This document shows positions 59,945 through 64,000 of a stretch of 64,000 nucleotides of DNA, in pieces (the stretch's first letter is position 1; every line of letters begins with the position of its first letter). Origin of the DNA: Streptomyces sp. TP-A0874 (GTDB lineage: Bacteria > Actinomycetota > Actinomycetes > Streptomycetales > Streptomycetaceae). Below the pieces are notes generated by a model. That model worked only from the letters and a program-made list of their open reading frames with translations. It made no database searches and was not told the DNA's origin. The translations under genes were made by a program, and so were the position numbers. The stretch spans positions 62,001-126,000 of the forward strand of contig NZ_BBZK01000012.1 in NCBI RefSeq assembly GCF_001748085.1, given 5' to 3'.

Positions 59945-60769
59945 ATGCTGCTGCAAGGCAAGAATGCCGTGGTCACCGGCGCCGCTCGGGGACTGGGGCG
60001 GGCCTGTGCCCTGCGCTTCGCGGAGGCCGGCGCCGATCTGGTGCTGATCGACGTCGGCCAGGACATCGCCGGTGTGCCCTACCCGCTGGGCTCGGAGAGC
60101 CAGCTGGAGCACACCGCCGAGCTGTGCCGCAAGTACGGCGGTTCGGTGCTCACCGTCACCGCCGACGTCCGGGAACCGCGCGACGTGGAGCGCGCGGTGG
60201 GGCAGGCGCTGGACCGCTACGGCACCCTCCAGGTGCTGGTGAACGGCGCCGGCATCGCCGCGCCGTCCGGCAAGGCGGTCCACGAGATCACCGAGGACGA
60301 GTGGGACCTCATGATCGACGTGGACCTCAGCGGTGCCTGGCGGATGATGAAGGCCGTGGTCCCGGGGATGGTCGAGCAGCACGCGGGCAGCATCATCAAC
60401 ATCTCCTCCACCGCCGGGTTGGTCGGCTACCGCCACTTCGCCGGCTACTCGGCCGCCAAGCACGGCCTGATCGGGCTGACCAAGGCGGCCGCGCTGGACT
60501 ACGCGCCGTTCCGGGTGCGAGTGAACGCGCTCTGCCCCGGCTCGGTCCGGGACGACCCGGTCTTCGAGGGCCGCATGCTGGCGGAGATCGCCCGCTCGCT
60601 GGACGTCGCGGTCGACGAACACGAGCAGATCTTCGTGCAGGCGCAGCCGATGAACGCGCTGATCGAGCCGGACGACATCGCCGGTGCGGCGCTCTACCTG
60701 GCCGGCGACGACTCCCGCCAAGTGACCGGCACCACGCTCACCGTGGACGGCGGTTTCAGCGCCCGCTGA
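59945..60769 (+). CDS. SDR oxidoreductase, mycofactocin-associated type
   Basis: A 274-residue SDR. VVTGAARGLGRACALRFAEA binds NAD(H); the insertion LVLIDVGQDIAGVPYPLGSE, then LEHTAELCRKYGGSV, is the extra segment known from mycofactocin-coupled SDRs, whose bound NAD is not exchanged. The catalytic residues are Ser154 (NISSTAG), Tyr168 and Lys172 (GYSAAKHGLIGLTKA). It directly precedes the NRPS. It might oxidise a hydroxyl, for example of a carrier-bound amino acid. No mycofactocin biosynthesis genes lie in this window. Confidence 0.82.
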   Translation: MLLQGKNAVVTGAARGLGRACALRFAEAGADLVLIDVGQDIAGVPYPLGSESQLEHTAELCRKYGGSVLTVTADVREPRDVERAVGQALDRYGTLQVLVNGAGIAAPSGKAVHEITEDEWDLMIDVDLSGAWRMMKAVVPGMVEQHAGSIINISSTAGLVGYRHFAGYSAAKHGLIGLTKAAALDYAPFRVRVNALCPGSVRDDPVFEGRMLAEIARSLDVAVDEHEQIFVQAQPMNALIEPDDIAGAALYLAGDDSRQVTGTTLTVDGGFSAR

Positions 60770-60836
60770 CCCCTGGCCCTGTCCCCGACCCCTCCAGCTT
60801 CTCGCACAACAACTCCACTTGGCAGGAGATCTGCTC

Positions 60837-63722
60837 ATGGCGACAGCAGTTCGGTATCGCGTGGCCGTCCCCACCGACCAGGACCGAGGCCCGGCCGGCC
60901 GGGCCGTGGCCTGCCACAGCCTGGTGGTCCGAGCCGAGGCCGCGGTCGACCCCGACCTCCTCCGCTCCCGGCTGCGCTCGGTGGTCGAGGGCCCCGAGCC
61001 GCTCCGGCTCTGGGACGAGCGGATGTCCGTCGCGGCGGACGACGAGGCCGCCCGGGCCCGGGTCGAGCTGGAGGCCGAACGGCCCCTCCGGGCCGGTGGA
61101 CCGCGGCTGCGCGCCGTACTGCTGAGGTATCCGGACGGACAGGCCGACCTGGTGCTGGTGGCGCTGCGGGCGGCGGTGAACGCCCGGGCGCTCCGGGCGA
61201 TCGCCACCCGGCTGCTCGAAGGCCCGGACGACGGCGGCGAACTCGCCGTCGGCAGCGGCTCCAGCGCCTCCTGGACGCCCCCGGTCGGGCCGGTGACCAG
61301 CCGCCCCGGCCTGGAGTGGGGACTGGGCGAGCCCTCGCACTCCGGACGGAAGGGCTCCGTCGCCTTCGGACTCCGGGCGGAGAAGCCCTCGTACGCCCTG
61401 CTGGTCTGCGCGGTGGGCCTGGTGCTGGCGCGATACGAGGCGGCGGACACCGCCACCGTCGGCGTGCTGGACGTCGAAGGCGTCGGCGGCGACGTCTCGG
61501 TGCGCGCCGTCTCCGCGGGCCCGGAGCGGACGGTCGGCGAGTACCTGGCCCAGTGGGAGGGGCCCTACGGCGGGGAGCCCGCCGAGCAGCGCCCGGTCCC
61601 CACGGTCGGGGTGGTGATGAGCGAGCGGGCGCCCGGGGTCGACTACCGGCCGTTCCTGGCGCCGGTGCTGCCGATCACCATCCACTGGCAGCGGCAGCCC
61701 GACCACTCGGTGCGGGGCGTGCTCTCCTACGACCGGGGCGAGACGGATCCGGAGATCGCCGAGGGGTTCGCCCGTCATGTGGCCCACGTCGCCGACCAGT
61801 TGGCCACCGCGGGTTCGGACCGGACGCTGGGTGAGATCGAGTTGATGACGGAGGAGGAGGCCCGGCGGACGCTGCGGGCGGGGGCCACCCCCGCCGTCGG
61901 CGGCCCGGTCTCGACCGAGCGGACCATCCACGGCCGCTTCGCGGAGATCGCCGCCAGCCACCCCGACGCCGTCGCCCTGACCGACCGGAAGACCTCGCTC
62001 AGCTACGCCGAGCTGGACGAGCGGGCGGACCGGATGGCGGCCGGGCTGCAGGCGCTCGGCGCCGAGCCGGGCAGCCTCGTCGGGGTGGCCCTCGACCGTG
62101 ACGCGGAGCTGGTCATCACCCTGCTCGCGGTGTTGAAGGCCGGCTGCGCCTATGTGCCGATGGACATCCGCTACCCCGCGGACCGGCTGCGCTACACGGT
62201 GGAGAACTCCGAAGCCCGCGTGGTGATCGCCGGTGACGGCTTCCCCGAGCTGGAGGGGGTGCGGGTGGTCTCGCCCGCCGAGCTCCGGGCCGAGGGCGAG
62301 CAGCGCTCCGGCGAGCAGCCGGTCGGCGGGGTCGACGGGGACGGCGCCGCGTACGTGATCTACACCTCGGGCTCCACCGGCCGCCCCAAGGGCGTGGTGG
62401 TCCCGCACCGCAATGTCGCCGCACTGGTCGAGGCGACGCGGGGCGACTTCGGGCTCGGGCCCGAGGACGTGTGGACGCTCTTCCACTCCAGCGCCTTCGA
62501 CTTCTCGGTGTGGGAGATCTGGGGCTGCCTGCTGACCGGCGGCCGGCTGGTGGTCGTGGACCACTGGGTCACCCGGGACACCGACCTCTTCCACGAACTG
62601 CTCACGGAGGAACGGGTCACCGTCCTCAGCCAGACCCCGTCGGCCTTCGCCCAGCTCATCGAGGCCGACCGGCGGCTCGGCGGGCGACTCGTGGTGCGGC
62701 TGGTGGTCTTCGGCGGGGAACCGCTGGACGTGCGGATGCTCGGTGAGTGGTTCGCCCGGCACTCCCACACCCGCTGCCGGCTGGTGAACATGTTCGGCAT
62801 CACCGAGACCACCGTGCACGTCACCCAGCAGACGGTCACCCCGGTCGAGATGGTGGCCGGCAGCCGCTCGGTGGGGCGCGCCATGCCCGGTTGGTCGCTC
62901 TCGGTGCGCGACCCGCGCGGCCGGCTGCTGCCGGCCGGTGCCTCGGGGGAGATCTGCGTGGGCGGCGCCGGCGTGGCCGACCGCTACCTGGGCCTTCCGG
63001 AGCTGACCGAGGAACGGTTCATCACCGATCCCTACGACGGCTCGTCGCGGATCTACCGCAGCGGTGACCGGGGCCGGCTCCGGCCGGACGGCCGGCTCGA
63101 CCACCTCGGCCGGCTGGACAGCCAGGTCAAGGTGCGCGGATTCCGGATCGAGTTGGACGAGATCCGCAACGTTCTGCTGGGGCACCCGGCCGTCGCCGCG
63201 GCGGCGGTCGTCCTCAACCACGACCGGCCCGGTGACGCGGCGACCGCTCGACTCGACGCCTACGTGGTGCTCCGTGAGACCACGCCCACCGGCGAGATCC
63301 TCAGCCACGCCGGCGGTGTGCTGCCCGCCTACATGGTGCCGGCCAGCGTCACCGAGGTCTCCGCCATCCCGTTGACGATCAACGGGAAGCTGGACGCCGC
63401 CGCCCTTCCGCCGCCGGCTGCCGCGTCGGCGCCGGCCGGCGGTGCGCCGGGGATGGCGCCCGGGGAGACCGCGGGTGCGGCGGGGGGTGACGCGGAGGAC
63501 ACCGCGGACCCCATCGCCGACCGAATCCTGCGGCTGTGGAGCCAGGTGCTGAATACCGAGGTACGGCTGAGTGACAACTTCTTCGAACTCGGCGGTAATT
63601 CACTGCTGGTGATCAGAGTGCTGCGCGAAATGCGGGACGGCGGCCTGCCCAGAGTCTCGACACAGGATTTCTACCGGAACTCGACCGCCGCTCAGTTCAT
63701 CCAGCTTGTACGCGCTGTTTGA
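60837..63722 (+). CDS. Single-module NRPS: degenerate C - A - T
   Basis: A 961-residue NRPS. Residues 1-340 form a condensation-like domain, but the HHxxxDG position reads RAAVNAR (111-117), so the catalytic His is absent. The A domain (about 360-855) is complete: YTSGSTGRPKGVVVPH, FDFSVWEIWG, MFGITETTVHVT, YRSGDRGRLRPDG and Lys851 in NGKLDA. My reading of the specificity residues is D555, F556, W559, S598, V623, F625, M652, V660, H661 and K851, close to the threonine code DFWNIGMVHK but changed at three positions. The T domain has Ser922 in FFELGGNSLLVI. There is no TE or reductase. ATG with AGGAG. Confidence 0.92.
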   Translation: MATAVRYRVAVPTDQDRGPAGRAVACHSLVVRAEAAVDPDLLRSRLRSVVEGPEPLRLWDERMSVAADDEAARARVELEAERPLRAGGPRLRAVLLRYPDGQADLVLVALRAAVNARALRAIATRLLEGPDDGGELAVGSGSSASWTPPVGPVTSRPGLEWGLGEPSHSGRKGSVAFGLRAEKPSYALLVCAVGLVLARYEAADTATVGVLDVEGVGGDVSVRAVSAGPERTVGEYLAQWEGPYGGEPAEQRPVPTVGVVMSERAPGVDYRPFLAPVLPITIHWQRQPDHSVRGVLSYDRGETDPEIAEGFARHVAHVADQLATAGSDRTLGEIELMTEEEARRTLRAGATPAVGGPVSTERTIHGRFAEIAASHPDAVALTDRKTSLSYAELDERADRMAAGLQALGAEPGSLVGVALDRDAELVITLLAVLKAGCAYVPMDIRYPADRLRYTVENSEARVVIAGDGFPELEGVRVVSPAELRAEGEQRSGEQPVGGVDGDGAAYVIYTSGSTGRPKGVVVPHRNVAALVEATRGDFGLGPEDVWTLFHSSAFDFSVWEIWGCLLTGGRLVVVDHWVTRDTDLFHELLTEERVTVLSQTPSAFAQLIEADRRLGGRLVVRLVVFGGEPLDVRMLGEWFARHSHTRCRLVNMFGITETTVHVTQQTVTPVEMVAGSRSVGRAMPGWSLSVRDPRGRLLPAGASGEICVGGAGVADRYLGLPELTEERFITDPYDGSSRIYRSGDRGRLRPDGRLDHLGRLDSQVKVRGFRIELDEIRNVLLGHPAVAAAAVVLNHDRPGDAATARLDAYVVLRETTPTGEILSHAGGVLPAYMVPASVTEVSAIPLTINGKLDAAALPPPAAASAPAGGAPGMAPGETAGAAGGDAEDTADPIADRILRLWSQVLNTEVRLSDNFFELGGNSLLVIRVLREMRDGGLPRVSTQDFYRNSTAAQFIQLVRAV

Positions 63723-64000
63723 TGGCCTTGAGAAGTGCTTTGCGAGTGAGACCGCTGGGGCCGCGTATGATCATCCAGTAGCGGCCGAAACGGTTGCGGG
63801 TCTCGGTGTCGGTGGCGTAGATGCGGGTCTCCGAGCTGAGCACCCCGTCGGCGTACCGCACATTGAATCCGACCTTGGTGTAGCCGGGCTCCTCGAAGTC
63901 CCGGTACGCCTCCGCCATGGGGCGTTCGGGCTGGTGGGGGCCTTCGTCGGAGCCGATGCCGCCGTAGACGAACTCGTTGCCGCCGACCGACAGGACCGTC
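63697..64000 (-). CDS. Hypothetical protein, C-terminal part (5' end outside window)
   Basis: The minus-strand frame is open to the window edge, giving 101 residues. It contains VGGNEFVYGGIGSDEG, then VGFNVRYADGVLSSETRIYA, ATDTETRNRFGRYWMIIRGP and LTRKALLKAIKQRVQAG. The LSSETRIYATD and RYWMIIRGPSG pattern is one I associate with small actinobacterial SRPBCC-like proteins of unknown function. Its stop lies 26 bp inside the end of the NRPS gene, so the two overlap tail to tail. It probably lies outside the biosynthetic cluster. Confidence 0.6.
   Translation of the reverse strand, partial: TVLSVGGNEFVYGGIGSDEGPHQPERPMAEAYRDFEEPGYTKVGFNVRYADGVLSSETRIYATDTETRNRFGRYWMIIRGPSGLTRKALLKAIKQRVQAG

Noticed and set aside
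58931..61456. Minus-strand ORF of 841 codons opposite MbtH, thioesterase, SDR and NRPS start
   Set aside because: The plus-strand genes have motifs and ribosome binding sites; the antisense frame has neither.
60756..63308. Minus-strand ORF of 850 codons opposite the NRPS
   Set aside because: It mirrors the NRPS coding frame, has no domain and is rich in Gly/Arg/His, as expected for an antisense shadow.

Overview
The window is high-GC actinobacterial DNA and almost certainly Streptomyces or a close relative. It carries two mycothiol genes (mshD, cut by the left edge, and mshA), an F420-dependent oxidoreductase with a matching NADPH:F420 reductase, an Xre/DUF397 pair, a CarD/CdnL regulator, an MsiK-type sugar ATPase and a PhoU-PhoR-PhoP phosphate system. 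Many genes start with GTG and many neighbours are translationally coupled by ATGA, GTGA or TGATG overlaps.

Layout. (1) 1-724: end of mshD. (2) 819-18472: an aromatic-catabolism island. A long minus-strand operon (13349 down to 877) encodes a Rieske oxygenase resembling the carbazole angular dioxygenase family, its reductase, a LigB-type extradiol ring-cleavage dioxygenase, two meta-cleavage-product-type hydrolases, and the lower meta pathway (hydratase, acetaldehyde dehydrogenase, aldolase). Interleaved are F420 enzymes, a MmgE/PrpD protein, an M20-fold protein that has lost its metal ligands, and a 43-residue membrane peptide. A divergent TetR gene and a plus-strand unit (MFS importer, two hydrolases, Asp/Glu racemase-fold enzyme) share an operator motif with it. 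(3) 18527-20641: a damaged Xre/DUF397 pair and a TetR/membrane-protein pair. (4) 20818-41626: core chromosome, with ppk, a methyltransferase, mshA, a YbjN protein, gpmA, a metallothionein-like peptide, phoU/phoR/phoP, a lipoprotein, carD, ispD-ispF-cysS, rlmB, a DoxX protein, a sugar nucleotidyltransferase and msiK. (5) 41993-44956: tRNA-Thr(UGU), then a junction holding a decayed IS630-type transposase and a decayed helicase-associated-domain gene around a KAS III/TetR pair. (6) 45108-63722: a biosynthetic cluster. (7) 63697-64000: the end of an unrelated minus-strand gene.

The biosynthetic cluster looks like a highly reducing type II PKS joined to a one-module NRPS. A phosphopantetheinyl transferase and two tandem paralogous regulators precede one long plus-strand block. 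The block encodes two type II thioesterases, two ACPs, two ketosynthases with a complete Cys-His-His triad, two KS-like proteins without the active-site Cys, two hotdog dehydratases, a ketoreductase, a double-hotdog thioesterase-like protein, an alpha/beta hydrolase, a GST-kappa/HCCA-isomerase-like protein, MbtH, a mycofactocin-type SDR and a C*-A-T NRPS. A KR and two DHs with no enoylreductase predict a polyene acyl chain. The NRPS condensation-like domain lacks HHxxxDG, and its A domain has a threonine-like but altered code. The TetR/KAS III promoter and the region upstream of the PKS block share an identical 14-bp sequence, suggesting one repressor controls both. All functional assignments are by motif and recalled family knowledge; no database search was run.
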